Source: Streptomyces sp. NBC_01198 (lineage in GTDB: Bacteria > Actinomycetota > Actinomycetes > Streptomycetales > Streptomycetaceae). From it: a DNA stretch of 64,000 bases. Position numbers and translations under genes: made by a program. The DNA is taken from positions 310,001 through 374,000 of the forward strand of contig NZ_CP108568.1 in NCBI RefSeq assembly GCF_036010485.1. The letters run 5' to 3'. The notes beneath the pieces are model-generated. The model did no database searches. It was not told where the DNA came from and was given only the letters and a program-made list of their open reading frames with translations. Shown here piece after piece: positions 34,837 through 43,499 of this stretch (position 1 is the stretch's first letter; the number at the start of each line of letters is the position of its first letter).

Positions 34837-35313
34837 TCATCCCCAGCTCAGCCAGCCGGCGCCGAGGGCGGCGCAGAAGGCGAAGACGGCGGACGCGGTG
34901 CGCCAGGTGTTGGCCCGCGCCCAGCGGGCGCGCAGGCCCTGCCAGGCCTCGGGGATCTCGCCGGCGTCGGCCCACGCGTCGATCCGCCGGTTCATCCGGA
35001 CGTTCCGCAGTTCGGAGACCAGGGCCACGCCGGCGACGCCGGCCAGAGCGGCGCCGAAGACCGCCCTGGCAGCCGCACCCGGCGCCAGCACCACAAGCGC
35101 GAGCCCGGTGCCGAGCGCGACCTTGTTGACCGTCGGCATCAGCGGGTCGAAGCCGGGGTCGAGCAGCCGGTGCACCTCCGACCAGGTCTGCCGGGGCAGT
35201 TTCAGCAGCATCGGCACCACGGCCATCTCCACCGCGACCAGGGCGCCGGCCAGCACCCCGGTGCACAGCACGAAGACCACGGCGAGCGCGGAGGTGAGCA
35301 CGGCGTCACTCAC
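34837..35313 (-). CDS. DUF1772/anthrone oxygenase-like membrane protein
   Basis: 158 residues with four membrane helices and the DUF1772 pattern (VAVEMAVVPMLLKLP, VNKVALGTGLAL, a WARANTWRTASAVFAF C-terminus). The family includes anthrone oxygenases of fungal anthraquinone pathways, which oxidise an anthrone to a quinone without cofactor. A similar quinone-forming role is plausible here but unproven. GTG 35313 overlaps the end of the FAD hydroxylase gene by 8 bases. Confidence 0.78.
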   Translation of the reverse strand: MSDAVLTSALAVVFVLCTGVLAGALVAVEMAVVPMLLKLPRQTWSEVHRLLDPGFDPLMPTVNKVALGTGLALVVLAPGAAARAVFGAALAGVAGVALVSELRNVRMNRRIDAWADAGEIPEAWQGLRARWARANTWRTASAVFAFCAALGAGWLSWG

Positions 35314-36535
35314 CCCCGGCGCGGACCGGCAGCACCGGTCCGCGTTCGAGGCGGCCGTCGAGCATCAGCGAGTAGCTCTGGCCCCGCGCGATGCTGTCGA
35401 AGGTGGTGCGCATGAACAGGTCCCGCAGCCCGCACAGCAGCGGGTGGTGGATCAGGCCGAGGGTGCCGATCCGCCAGGAGGTGGTGACCATGTCGGCGGT
35501 GCGCTCCCTGCGGGTCTCCTCGAAGCGGCGCAGCACGTCGGGGACGGCTTCGGTGTCCGCCGGGCCGAGCAGCCCGGCGAGCACCACCCCGCTCTCGATG
35601 GACTGGCCGGCCCCCTGGCTGAGGTTGAGGGTCATCGGGTGGGCCGCGTCGCCGGTGAGCACCACCCGGCCCTGGCTCCAGCCGCCGGCCGGCGGCCGGT
35701 CGTGGATGGCCACCGGCAAGATGGCGTCCTCCTCGGTGGAGGCGATGATCGAGCGAATCGGCTCGGGCCACCGCCGGTAGGCGTCCATCAGGGCGGTGCG
35801 CCGGGTGCCGTTCATGGTGTCGATGCCCGCCGCGGCCCGGTCGCTGGTGACGGCGTCCCAGTAGACCTCGCTCTCGCTCAGCCGGCAGTAGAGGAAGCGC
35901 AGGCCGCCCCGCCCCCACAGGTTGAAGAAGGTGCCGGTGGGCACCACGTCCTCACCGGGCAGCTGGGTGATGGCCTGCCAGGCGGTGTAGCGGGCGTAGC
36001 GCGGCGGCGGTTCGAAGCCCTTGCGCATCACGGCGCGGACGGTGGAGCGCAGCCCGTCCGCACCGATCAGCACGTCGCCGCGGGCGCTTGACCCGTCCTC
36101 GAAGTGGGCGGTGACGCCGGTGGCGTCCTGGGTGTAGCCGGTGAAGCGGACGCCGAGCCTGATCCGGTGGTCTCCGACGGTCTCGGTGAGCACCTTGTGC
36201 AGGGAGGAGCGGCGCAGCACCGAGGCGGGGGCTCCGCAGTCCCTGGTCGGCCCGTCGAGGTCCCAGCGGGCCAGCCGGCGCCCCCGGTCGGAGCGGAATT
36301 CGTGGTGCCGGATGCGCACCGCGTTCGCCGCCACGGCCTCGTCGAGGCCGATCCGCCGCAGGGAGAGGAAGACGTTGTGCCAGAGCATGAACCCGCCGCC
36401 GGTCAGCAGCCGTCCGGGGGTGGGCCGGGCCTCGAACACCTCCGTCTCGACACCCTGCCTGAGCAGGCCTGCCGCGGTGGTCAGCCCGCCGAGTCCGGCC
36501 CCGATCACCAGGGCCTTGCCGATGCGCGCCATCAT
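35306..36535 (-). CDS. FAD-dependent aromatic hydroxylase
   Basis: 409 residues of the class A flavoprotein monooxygenase fold: GAGLGG near residue 12, the DG motif GADGLRSTVR and the GD motif GDAAHPMTLNLSQGAGQ. Such enzymes add one oxygen from O2 using NAD(P)H to phenols or polyketide ketones. It is located between a quinone-forming ABM monooxygenase and the DUF1772 protein, so it belongs to the oxygenation set of the core operon. Confidence 0.9.
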   Translation of the reverse strand: MMARIGKALVIGAGLGGLTTAAGLLRQGVETEVFEARPTPGRLLTGGGFMLWHNVFLSLRRIGLDEAVAANAVRIRHHEFRSDRGRRLARWDLDGPTRDCGAPASVLRRSSLHKVLTETVGDHRIRLGVRFTGYTQDATGVTAHFEDGSSARGDVLIGADGLRSTVRAVMRKGFEPPPRYARYTAWQAITQLPGEDVVPTGTFFNLWGRGGLRFLYCRLSESEVYWDAVTSDRAAAGIDTMNGTRRTALMDAYRRWPEPIRSIIASTEEDAILPVAIHDRPPAGGWSQGRVVLTGDAAHPMTLNLSQGAGQSIESGVVLAGLLGPADTEAVPDVLRRFEETRRERTADMVTTSWRIGTLGLIHHPLLCGLRDLFMRTTFDSIARGQSYSLMLDGRLERGPVLPVRAGGE

Positions 36536-36545
36536 CGCCGTCCGA

Positions 36546-36866
36546 TCAGGTGTGGGAGGGCACGCTGTCGAGCCGCGCGCGGACGTCGTAGATGTGCCGC
36601 TCGATGCCGCCGCCGCTCCAGTAGGGGAACATCGGCGCGGCCATCTCGCGGTGCGAGGGGGCGTCCTCCCAGCTGCGGAAGGCCTCCTCGCTCTCCCACT
36701 CGGCCAGCAGGATGTAGCGGCCGGGCTGTTCGGCGTCGCGCAGCATCTCGTCGCGCAGGTGGCCGGGGGTGCCGCGGACGACGGAGGTCACCTGGCGGTA
36801 CGCCTCCTCGAACGCCTCCCTGTGCTGCTCCTCGATGGTGGCCGTGACCATGACGCGTACGGGCAT
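36546..36866 (-). CDS. ABM-domain monooxygenase 1
   Basis: 106 residues of the antibiotic-biosynthesis-monooxygenase fold (ferredoxin-like dimer): VRVMVTATIEEQHREAFEE, GTPGHLRDEMLRD and YILLAEWESEEAFRSWEDAP with the conserved Trp residues. ActVA-ORF6-type members oxidise phenols to quinones with O2 and no cofactor. It is adjacent to a second ABM gene and the FAD hydroxylase, a common trio in pentangular polyphenol clusters. Confidence 0.85.
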   Translation of the reverse strand: MPVRVMVTATIEEQHREAFEEAYRQVTSVVRGTPGHLRDEMLRDAEQPGRYILLAEWESEEAFRSWEDAPSHREMAAPMFPYWSGGGIERHIYDVRARLDSVPSHT

Positions 36867-36879
36867 GACGTCCTGCCTC

Positions 36880-37224
36880 TCACTCGGTGGTACGGGAAAA
36901 GGTGCCGAGGGCGCTGCCGGCCGGGGCCGCGGCGGGGACGTACGCGACGACGTCGAGCACGCTCTTCTCCGCGGACTCCCGGAACCGGTCGAGCTGGGCG
37001 CTCAGTTCGTGGCGGTGCGCGCTGTTCTGGAAGGCGTCGAGCGACGCCTTGTCGGCCCAGTCGGCCATGATCAGGTGGACGGCCGGGTCCGCCGGGTCGC
37101 TGAGCAGCGCCTGGGCGAGGCTGCCCGGCAGGGTCGCGGCCACCCGTGCGGTGCGCGACCAGGCCTCGCGGAACTCCTCGGTGCAGCCGGCGCGGACGGT
37201 CATCCGCAGGACGGTGCGCAGCAT
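36880..37224 (-). CDS. ABM-domain monooxygenase 2
   Basis: 114 residues, same fold as its neighbour but divergent: LRTVLRMTVRAGCTEEFREAW, LPGSLAQALLSDPADPAVHLIMADWADKASL split by strand/helix turns, then a Pro/Ala tail. AAGGAG precedes ATG 37224. It probably forms a homo- or heterodimer in aromatic oxidation or cyclisation. It lies 31 bases after the ketoreductase gene. Confidence 0.82.
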   Translation of the reverse strand: MLRTVLRMTVRAGCTEEFREAWSRTARVAATLPGSLAQALLSDPADPAVHLIMADWADKASLDAFQNSAHRHELSAQLDRFRESAEKSVLDVVAYVPAAAPAGSALGTFSRTTE

Positions 37225-37255
37225 GGTGTGCGATCTCCTTCCGGCCACGGGGGCG

Positions 37256-37996
37256 CTAGATGCCGCCGTCGGCGTCGAGGGTGGCGCCGCTGATGTAGCG
37301 GGCGGCGCGCGAGAGCAGGAAGAGCACCGCGTCGGCGATCTCCTCGGGCCGGCCGAGCCGGCCGAGCGCGATCATCTGCCGGTAGCGGGCCTTGCCCTCC
37401 TCGCTGACCGCCTGCATCTGGTCGGTCTCGATCAGCCCGGAGGCGATGCAGTTGACCCGGATGCCGCGCGGGCCGAGTTCCTTGGCCAGCGCCCGGGTCA
37501 GGCCCATCACGCCGGCCTTGGAGGCCACGTAGTGGGCGGCCGCGGGCATGCCGTGGTGGGCGACGGCGGAGCTGATGTTGACGATGGCGGCGTCGTCGGC
37601 GAAGTGCGGCAGCGCTGCCCGCGACAGGTGGTAGACGCCGGTGAGGTTGGTGTCGACGATGCGGTGCCACTCCTCGGGGGTCAGCGCTTCGAGCGGCAGG
37701 TGGCTGATCACCCCGGCGTTGTTGACCAGGCCGGTGATCGGGCCGTGGGCCTCGCTCACCCGCGCCGCGAGCACCGTGGTCTGCGCCGCGTCGGTGACGT
37801 CGCAGCGCACCAGTTCGGCGCGGGCGCCGAGGTCGGCCAGCTCCTTGCGGAGCGCTTCGACGGCGTCGCTCTCGTGGACGTAGCAGGCGGTCACGGTGGC
37901 GCCCTGGGCGGCCAGGCCGAGCACGATGGCCCGGCCGATGCCGCGCGAGCCGCCGGTGACGACGACGTTGCCGCCGCGCAGTTCGAGGTCCATCAC
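37256..37996 (-). CDS. Polyketide ketoreductase (FabG-like SDR)
   Basis: 246 residues with TGGSRGIG, NNAGVIS, the catalytic Ser in NISSAVAHHG and YVASK carrying Tyr and Lys. A complete active site and close placement after the ACP-aromatase gene suggest reduction of one keto group of the poly-beta-keto chain. The start overlaps the ACP-aromatase stop (GTG 37996 or ATG 37993), giving translational coupling. This is the operon's working reductase, in contrast to the degenerate SDR at 33966. Confidence 0.88.
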   Translation of the reverse strand: MMDLELRGGNVVVTGGSRGIGRAIVLGLAAQGATVTACYVHESDAVEALRKELADLGARAELVRCDVTDAAQTTVLAARVSEAHGPITGLVNNAGVISHLPLEALTPEEWHRIVDTNLTGVYHLSRAALPHFADDAAIVNISSAVAHHGMPAAAHYVASKAGVMGLTRALAKELGPRGIRVNCIASGLIETDQMQAVSEEGKARYRQMIALGRLGRPEEIADAVLFLLSRAARYISGATLDADGGI

Positions 37997-38715
37997 TGCC
38001 CCACCAGCTCACCGGTGGCCCGGGTCTTCGCGGCCTGCTCGATCCGGTCCTTGATCAGCGCGAGCTGGATCTTGGAGTTGCCGTTGATACGGTCGGCCAT
38101 CGCCCGGTCGTCGACCGGCGCGTCGGGCCGCATGTGGAACTCCTGCACCCAGCGCATCTCCACCCCGCCGGGCACCTCGCGGTAGGTCCAGTGGATGTTC
38201 ATGAACGCGAACGGGCCGGTCTCCACCCGGCGCGCGGTCACGCTGCGCCCGGCACGGTCCATGACCCGCTCGGAGACCCAGCTCCACACCTTGCCGTCCG
38301 GCTCGGCGTGCAGCGACAGCCGGAAGCGGACGGTGTCGCCCTCCCGGTGCAGCACCGTGGCCTCTGAGTACTCGCTGAACAGGCGCGGCCAGTTGGCCAC
38401 GTCGTTGGTCATGTCCCAGACCAGCGGGAGGGGCGCACCGATGACGATGGCGTTCTCGGTACGCGCGGCGGCCGGTGCCAGCTGCTCGTTGATCAGCGAG
38501 TAGATCTCCGGGAAGCACTGGACGCCCTCGGCGTCCAGCTGGATGTCGTAGCGGTTCTCCACCTCGGTGAGGACGTTGATCAGGCCGAGCGAGTCGACCC
38601 CCATGTCCTCGATGGTCACGGTGGGGTCGTCGGTGACGAGGACGTCGGCGGGGACGCCGGTGCAGCGCTGGATGATGTTGAGGAACTCGTTGTAGGCGAG
38701 GGGCGGCAAGGTCAT
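37993..38715 (-). CDS. ACP-aromatase/cyclase fusion protein
   Basis: 240 residues in one uninterrupted frame. Residues 1-82 are an acyl carrier protein with the phosphopantetheine Ser42 in MGVDSLGLI. Residues from about 86 (ARTENAIVIGAPLPLVWDMT) to 235 are a TcmN-type START-fold aromatase/cyclase, with WPRLFSEY, RRVETGPFAFMNIHWTYR and MRWVQEFHM. In known type II clusters these are two separate adjacent genes (tcmM-tcmN, whiE V-VI). Here the second domain starts exactly where a free aromatase would, with almost no linker. Tethering should hand the nascent chain straight to first-ring closure (inference). Confidence 0.92.
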   Translation of the reverse strand: MTLPPLAYNEFLNIIQRCTGVPADVLVTDDPTVTIEDMGVDSLGLINVLTEVENRYDIQLDAEGVQCFPEIYSLINEQLAPAAARTENAIVIGAPLPLVWDMTNDVANWPRLFSEYSEATVLHREGDTVRFRLSLHAEPDGKVWSWVSERVMDRAGRSVTARRVETGPFAFMNIHWTYREVPGGVEMRWVQEFHMRPDAPVDDRAMADRINGNSKIQLALIKDRIEQAAKTRATGELVGQ

Positions 38716-38800
38716 CGGACCCGTCCTTTGCGTTCGCGGGGCTGTCGGTTCGCGGAGGGTGCCTGTCGGTGGTGCGGCGGCCGGATCGCGCTCCCGGCCG

Positions 38801-40087
38801 TCAGCCGTGGTCCTGGCCGGAGCGCAGGACCAGGGCGCTGTTGAAGCCGCCGTAGCCGCGGGCGACGACCAGGGCGGTGCGCAGCCGCGTCTGTCGCGGC
38901 TCGGTGACCAGGTCGATCGCGTGGGCTGCGGCCAGGGTGATCTGCGGGCTGGCCGGCGGGACGACCTGCTCGCGCAGCGCGAGCAGCGCGGTGACCACGT
39001 CGAGCGGTGCGCCGCCGGCGTAGAGCCGCCCGTACAGCGACTTGGGCGCGCTGACCGGGACCGCGCGCGGGCCGAAGACCTGGGCCAGGCACTTGGTCTC
39101 CGCCAGGTCCTGGTCCGGGGTGCCCATCGCGTCGGCGAAGACCACGTCGATCTGGTCCGGCCGCAGCCGGGCGTCCGCCAGCGCGATCTCGACCGCTAGG
39201 CGCAGCGCGGTCGGCCCGCTGCCGTGCACCGCCCCCGGCGGCGGGTCGAAGGTCGCCGCGTAGCCGGCGATCTCGCCGTACGTCCGGCGCACCCCGCGGG
39301 CGCGGGCGACCGCCGCGTCCTCGACCAGCAGCAGGGCGCCGCCCTCGCCCGGGACATGGCCGCACGCGGCAGCGTCGAAGGGCAGATACGCGCGCCGCGG
39401 GTCGGCGCTCTCGCTCAGCCGGCCCGAACTGCGCTGGCAGGTCAGCGCGTACGGGCTGAGCGGCGCCTCGGTGCCGCCGGTCAGCACCGCACGGGCGTCG
39501 CCGCGCAGCACCGTGCGCCGGGCCTGGCCGATGGCGTCGAGGCCGCCGGCCTGCTCGGCGACCAGGACCCCGCAGGGCCCTTTCATGCCGTGCTTGATGG
39601 ACAGCTGGCCGGTGGTGGCCGCGTAGAACCAGGCGATGGACTGGTAAGGCCCCACGTACCGCGGCCCCTTGGACCACAGCGCCTCGATCTCCCGCTGCCC
39701 GAAGGCGTTTCCGCCGGAGGACGAGGCGGTGATGACGCCGAGGTCGTAGGGCGGCAGCGCCGCCGGGTCCAGGGCGGCGTCCCGCAGCGCCTCCTCGGTC
39801 GCCACCATCGCCAACTGGCTCCATCGGTCGGTCTGTACGGCCAACCGCGGGTCCACCCCCGGCACCGTCTCGGGACCGGGGATCTCACCGACCACCCGGA
39901 TCGGGAAGCCGTCCGCGGCGAATCGGGTGACCGGCCCGAGGCCGCCGCGGGCGTTCAGCAGCGCGTCCCAGAAGTCGGGCACGCCCACCCCGTTGGGGGC
40001 CAGCGCCGAGATGCCGGTCACCACCGCGCGGCCCTCGGGCACGACCCTGCCGGCGGCCGCGGTGTCCGCGGCCAGGGTGTCAGCCAT
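38801..40087 (-). CDS. Type II PKS ketosynthase beta (chain length factor)
   Basis: 428 residues of KS fold in which the active-site Cys is replaced by Gln179 ([14 protein letters not shown]), the mark of CLFs. It pairs with KSalpha to set chain length. The gate stretch [15 protein letters not shown] aligns with the actinorhodin CLF positions 109/112/116 as Asn, Gly, Ile instead of Phe, Thr, Phe. This favours chains longer than C16 (inference from memory of the act alignment). Its start overlaps the KSalpha stop. Confidence 0.93.
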   Translation of the reverse strand: MADTLAADTAAAGRVVPEGRAVVTGISALAPNGVGVPDFWDALLNARGGLGPVTRFAADGFPIRVVGEIPGPETVPGVDPRLAVQTDRWSQLAMVATEEALRDAALDPAALPPYDLGVITASSSGGNAFGQREIEALWSKGPRYVGPYQSIAWFYAATTGQLSIKHGMKGPCGVLVAEQAGGLDAIGQARRTVLRGDARAVLTGGTEAPLSPYALTCQRSSGRLSESADPRRAYLPFDAAACGHVPGEGGALLLVEDAAVARARGVRRTYGEIAGYAATFDPPPGAVHGSGPTALRLAVEIALADARLRPDQIDVVFADAMGTPDQDLAETKCLAQVFGPRAVPVSAPKSLYGRLYAGGAPLDVVTALLALREQVVPPASPQITLAAAHAIDLVTEPRQTRLRTALVVARGYGGFNSALVLRSGQDHG

Positions 40088-41357
40088 GGTCGGCCTCCGG
40101 CCGGGACGCGGTGAGCAGCATCGCGGTCTGGAAGCCGCCGAATCCGCTGCCGACGCTCAGTACGGTGTCGACCGGGTGTTCGCGGGCCTCCAACGGGACG
40201 TAGTCCAGGCCCAGTTCAGGGTCGGGGGTGTGCAGGTTGGCGGTCGGCGGGACGGTGTCCATCTCGATCGCCAGTGCGCAGGCGGCCAGTTCGAGAGCGC
40301 CGATGGCACCGAGCGAGTGCCCGATCATCGACTTGATGGAGCTGACCGGCACCCGGTAGGCGTGCTCACCGAGGGTGGCCTTGAAGGCGGCCGTCTCGTG
40401 CCGGTCGTTCTGCCGGGTGCCCGAGCCGTGCGCGTTGACGTAGTCGACGCTGTCCACCGGCAGCCTGGCCCGGTCAAGCGCCACCCTGATGGCCTCGGCG
40501 AGTTCCAGCCCGTCGGGGCGCAGGCCGGTCATGTGGAAGGCGTTGCTGCGCTGTGCGTAGCCGGCGATCTCGCAGTAGATCCTGGCGCCCCGGCGCCTGG
40601 CGGCGCCGGCCTCCTCCAGGATCAGCACCGCGGAGCCCTCGCCCAGCACGAAGCCGTCGCGGTCCCGGTCGAAGGGCCGGGAGGCGTGCGCCGGGTCGTC
40701 GTTGTTGGGCGAGGTGGCCCTGATCGCGTCGAAACAGGCCACGGTGATCGGCGAGATGGGGGCGTCGGTGGCCCCGGCGAGCACCATGTCGGCGGTGCCG
40801 TCCTCGATGTACTGCGCGCCCTGCGCGACCGCGTCGAGGCCGGAGGTGCAGCCGGTGGAGACCACCCGGACGGGTCCCTGCGCGCCGGCCGCCCAGGCGA
40901 CCTCGGCACCGATCGCGCTGGGCACCAGCGCCCGGTAAAGGTGCGGGAAGGGGTCGTCTGCGTCCACCACCCACCGGCTGCCGTTCCCGCTGACCTGGAC
41001 GTACTGCTCCTCCAGGGTGATCGTGCAGCCCACCGCGGTGCCGACGGACACCCCGATGCGGTGCGGCGGCACGTCCTCCACGGCCATGCCACTGTCGGCG
41101 AGCGCCTCGCGGGCCGCCACCACGGCGAACTGCGAACTGCGGTCCATCCGGGCCACCTCGGTGGCCGTCAGACCGCTGGCGGCGGCGTTGAAGTCGGCCT
41201 CCGCGGCGATCCTGGAGCGGAATCCCGAGGCGTCGAAGTGCGAGATCGCCCGGGTGGCGGTCCGCCCGTCGGTGAGCAGCTTCCAGAACGCCTTGGTGCC
41301 GATGCCGCCGGGAGCGACCACGCCGATCCCGGTGACCACGGCTCGGCGCTGGTTCAT
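40080..41357 (-). CDS. Type II PKS ketosynthase alpha
   Basis: 425 residues with the full catalytic set: Cys170 in [11 protein letters not shown], His310 in NAHGSGT and His347 in [11 protein letters not shown]. It condenses malonyl units on the ACP as the heterodimer with CLF. The KSalpha-CLF overlap (8 bases) and the cupin-KS ATGA overlap tie this block into one message. No separate malonyltransferase or KSIII is seen in the window, so malonyl loading probably uses the fatty-acid enzyme. Confidence 0.95.
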   Translation of the reverse strand: MNQRRAVVTGIGVVAPGGIGTKAFWKLLTDGRTATRAISHFDASGFRSRIAAEADFNAAASGLTATEVARMDRSSQFAVVAAREALADSGMAVEDVPPHRIGVSVGTAVGCTITLEEQYVQVSGNGSRWVVDADDPFPHLYRALVPSAIGAEVAWAAGAQGPVRVVSTGCTSGLDAVAQGAQYIEDGTADMVLAGATDAPISPITVACFDAIRATSPNNDDPAHASRPFDRDRDGFVLGEGSAVLILEEAGAARRRGARIYCEIAGYAQRSNAFHMTGLRPDGLELAEAIRVALDRARLPVDSVDYVNAHGSGTRQNDRHETAAFKATLGEHAYRVPVSSIKSMIGHSLGAIGALELAACALAIEMDTVPPTANLHTPDPELGLDYVPLEAREHPVDTVLSVGSGFGGFQTAMLLTASRPEADHG

Positions 41358-41764
41358 GAGTCCCCCTGTTCCGTCACGGGCAGCGGCTCGGTGTCGACAT
41401 GACCGAGCTCGGGCCGCGGCGCGAGCGGTCCCAGCTGGAAGACCAGGCGCGCGACGCTGCCGCCGTGGTTCTCCAGCCGGTGCTTGACGTTGATGTGCAG
41501 GTGAAGCGCCTCCCCCGCGGTCAGCACCACCGGTTCGCCGTCGATCCGGGCGGTGATCTCGCCGTCCACCAGGTAGAGGAACTCCTCCGAGTGCGGGTGG
41601 TAGTGCTCGGTGACCACCTCGCCGGGCTCCAGGCTGAGCACCCCCATGAAGCCGGAGGTGGCGCCCGCGGTGCCGGGGCTGAGCAGGGTGCGCAGATCGC
41701 CGCCGCGGCGCCGGTTGGGCTCCACGTCCTTCGCCGCGATCTTGGTCATACGTTCGCCGGCCAT
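41354..41764 (-). CDS. RemF-type cupin polyketide cyclase
   Basis: 136 residues forming one cupin barrel: [17 protein letters not shown] supplies His/His/Glu metal ligands and [12 protein letters not shown] the remaining His. Cupins of this kind (RemF-like) sit beside KS genes and close rings in pentangular and tetracenomycin-type pathways. Start ATG 41764 lies 12 bases after the TcmI-type gene, and the stop overlaps the KS start. Confidence 0.86.
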   Translation of the reverse strand: MAGERMTKIAAKDVEPNRRRGGDLRTLLSPGTAGATSGFMGVLSLEPGEVVTEHYHPHSEEFLYLVDGEITARIDGEPVVLTAGEALHLHINVKHRLENHGGSVARLVFQLGPLAPRPELGHVDTEPLPVTEQGDS

Positions 41765-41776
41765 CGCCGACTCCTC

Positions 41777-42100
41777 TCAGTCCGACTGCCAGGTGTAGAA
41801 CTCGTGTGCCATGGCGTCCTCGGGGCCACGCCAGGTCCGGGGGTCGTACGCGTCGATGTGCGCCGCGAGGCGCTCGTTGACGTCCTTGAAGAGGGTGTGG
41901 TCGCGAACTTCGGCAAGGGGCCGACGGACCTCTTCCTCAGCAGCGATGTAATGCATGTACAGATCGTGGAATCGAAAGAGCCGGCGCTCGCGCACCCCGA
42001 TCAGATGCGGGAGTTCACCGGCGTCGGATTCCGCGAAGATTCGAGCCACTTCCGCTGCCGAATCCGGCTTGATTCGAGCCACAATGAGCGTGCTGCGCAT
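41777..42100 (-). CDS. TcmI-family polyketide cyclase
   Basis: 107 residues of the TcmI ferredoxin-like fold: [41 protein letters not shown] split over two strands, [10 protein letters not shown] and the C-terminal FYTWQ. TcmI proteins catalyse the last aldol ring closure of tetracenomycin-type polyketides. GGAGGAATGAC before ATG 42100 is strong. It is the first gene of the core operon, whose promoter must lie in the 388-bp divergent spacer. Confidence 0.9.
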   Translation of the reverse strand: MRSTLIVARIKPDSAAEVARIFAESDAGELPHLIGVRERRLFRFHDLYMHYIAAEEEVRRPLAEVRDHTLFKDVNERLAAHIDAYDPRTWRGPEDAMAHEFYTWQSD

Positions 42101-42488
42101 GTCATTCCTCCACTCCCGATGCGTCGCGCAAAGCAGCGACCGGATCAGATTCCCCGGGTCCTGCAAAGCGCGCATGAGGGGGTGGAAAAACGTCCGCGGA
42201 CGTGTGCTGTGAGGCGATTCGGCAGCGTATGCTCGGCGTTGGGGAGCGACGCTTCGCAACCACGCACCTGCCCGAAAGTACCGCGTCCCTTCATCCCGGG
42301 GACCATAGGCAGCGCGTCGGCCGATCGGTACGCTCGTGGCATCCGCACGACGGTTACCAATTCGTTTGGTACGGCACGCCCCGTCCGTATGCGCAAAGAG
42401 CACAGCCCGGTGCACTGATTCGCCGTTCCGGGCGACAGGTCACTCCGTCACGGGGACGGGGTGCATGCGATCGTTCAGAGGGGACCAC
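42101..42488. promoter_or_regulatory. Divergent control region of the core PKS operon and SARP2
   Basis: No gene seen. This spacer separates the TcmI-first core operon (minus) from the SARP2 gene (plus) and must carry both promoters. It is less GC-rich than the coding DNA (for example ACCAATTCGTTTGGTACGG near 42357-42375). I could not identify clear heptamer direct repeats expected for SARP binding. GAGGGGACC at 42478-42486 is the likely SARP2 ribosome-binding site. Confidence 0.5.
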
Positions 42489-43433
42489 GTGGACAGCCTG
42501 AACGTTTTCGAATCGAAGTTTCCGCACGGCCTACGCGCAGGGGGCGCGGCGGTGCGTGATCTGTCCTGCCGACCTGGCACGGGTCCCCTGTCCGGCCGCC
42601 CGGCAGCCGACTGTACGGAAGCGGACCTGTCGGTGCACGAGAAGGCGTTACCCACGGTGTCGCTGCGGCTGCTCGGGCCGCTCGAAGTGGTCGCCGACGC
42701 CGTCGAGGTGCCGCTCCCCCAGCGCAAGCTGCGCCAGTTGCTCGCGACGCTGGTGATCAGGCCGAACGCGACCGTCTCCAGCGACTCGCTGATCCGCGAC
42801 CTGTGGGGCGACCAGCCGCCGGCCACCGCACTGTCCGCGCTGCGGGTGTACGTCTCGCAGCTGCGGAAGTTCCTGGCACGGCACGGCCTCGACAGCTGGT
42901 GCATGCTGCGCACCAGGACGCCCGGCTACCAGCTCAAGGTCGACGACCGCATCCTGGACACCGTCAGGTTCGAGCGGCTGTGCCTGCGCGGCCGCGAGCG
43001 GGCCGATGTCGGCGACCTGGAGGCGGCCTCCCGCCTGTACCGCGAGGCGCTGGCACTGCGCCGCGGCCCGACGCTGGAGGACCTGCGGGACGGCCCGGCA
43101 CTGGCCGGCGCCGCGCTGCAGTACGACGAGGCGTGGATGACCGCGCTGCGCCGCCGTATCGACGTCGACCTGACGCTGGGCGGGCACCACGAACTGGTCG
43201 GCGAACTGCGCCGGCTGATGGCCGAGGACCAGCTCAACGAGGGGTTCTGCGCCCGCCTGATGCTCGCGCTGCACCGCAGCGGCCGCAGCGGCGAGGCACT
43301 CGAGGTCTACCGCCGCACCCGGGCACAGCTCATCGAGGAGCTGGGCATCGAACCGGGCGTGGAGCTGCGGATGGCCCACCAGACCGTCCTGACCGACGAC
43401 GCCCTCATCCCCGCGGCGTCCGCGATGGCCTGA
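42489..43433 (+). CDS. SARP-type activator 2 with a TTA codon
   Basis: About 314 residues. A 55-residue N-terminal extension precedes the winged helix (RLLGPLEVVADAVEVPLPQRKLRQLL to about 150) and the BTAD domain (VRFERLCLRGRERADVGDLEAA to ELGIEPGVELRMAHQTVL). It is divergent from the core operon and is the prime candidate activator. GTG 42489 follows a good GAGGGGACC site; ATG 42465 is an alternative and GTG 42657 would give a family-typical short start. TTA at 42648-42650 lies inside the longer form, so bldA dependence holds unless the short start is used. Confidence 0.87.
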   Translation: MDSLNVFESKFPHGLRAGGAAVRDLSCRPGTGPLSGRPAADCTEADLSVHEKALPTVSLRLLGPLEVVADAVEVPLPQRKLRQLLATLVIRPNATVSSDSLIRDLWGDQPPATALSALRVYVSQLRKFLARHGLDSWCMLRTRTPGYQLKVDDRILDTVRFERLCLRGRERADVGDLEAASRLYREALALRRGPTLEDLRDGPALAGAALQYDEAWMTALRRRIDVDLTLGGHHELVGELRRLMAEDQLNEGFCARLMLALHRSGRSGEALEVYRRTRAQLIEELGIEPGVELRMAHQTVLTDDALIPAASAMA

Positions 43434-43456
43434 CCGGGCCGGATCGCGGACAGGAG

Positions 43457-43487
43457 CCCGGTAACGGCCCGTGGGGCGGTTACCGGG
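43457..43487. terminator. Terminator between SARP2 and thioesterase 1
   Basis: CCCGGTAAC (43457-43465) pairs with GTTACCGGG (43479-43487) between the two convergent genes, 24 bases after the SARP2 stop. Confidence 0.7.
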
Positions 43488-43499
43488 TTCACCTCGGAC

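Noticed and set aside
41777..42415. 212-residue form of the TcmI-type cyclase
   Set aside because: TcmI proteins are about 100-110 residues and ATG 42100 has an excellent GGAGGAATGAC site; the upstream part is the divergent promoter region.
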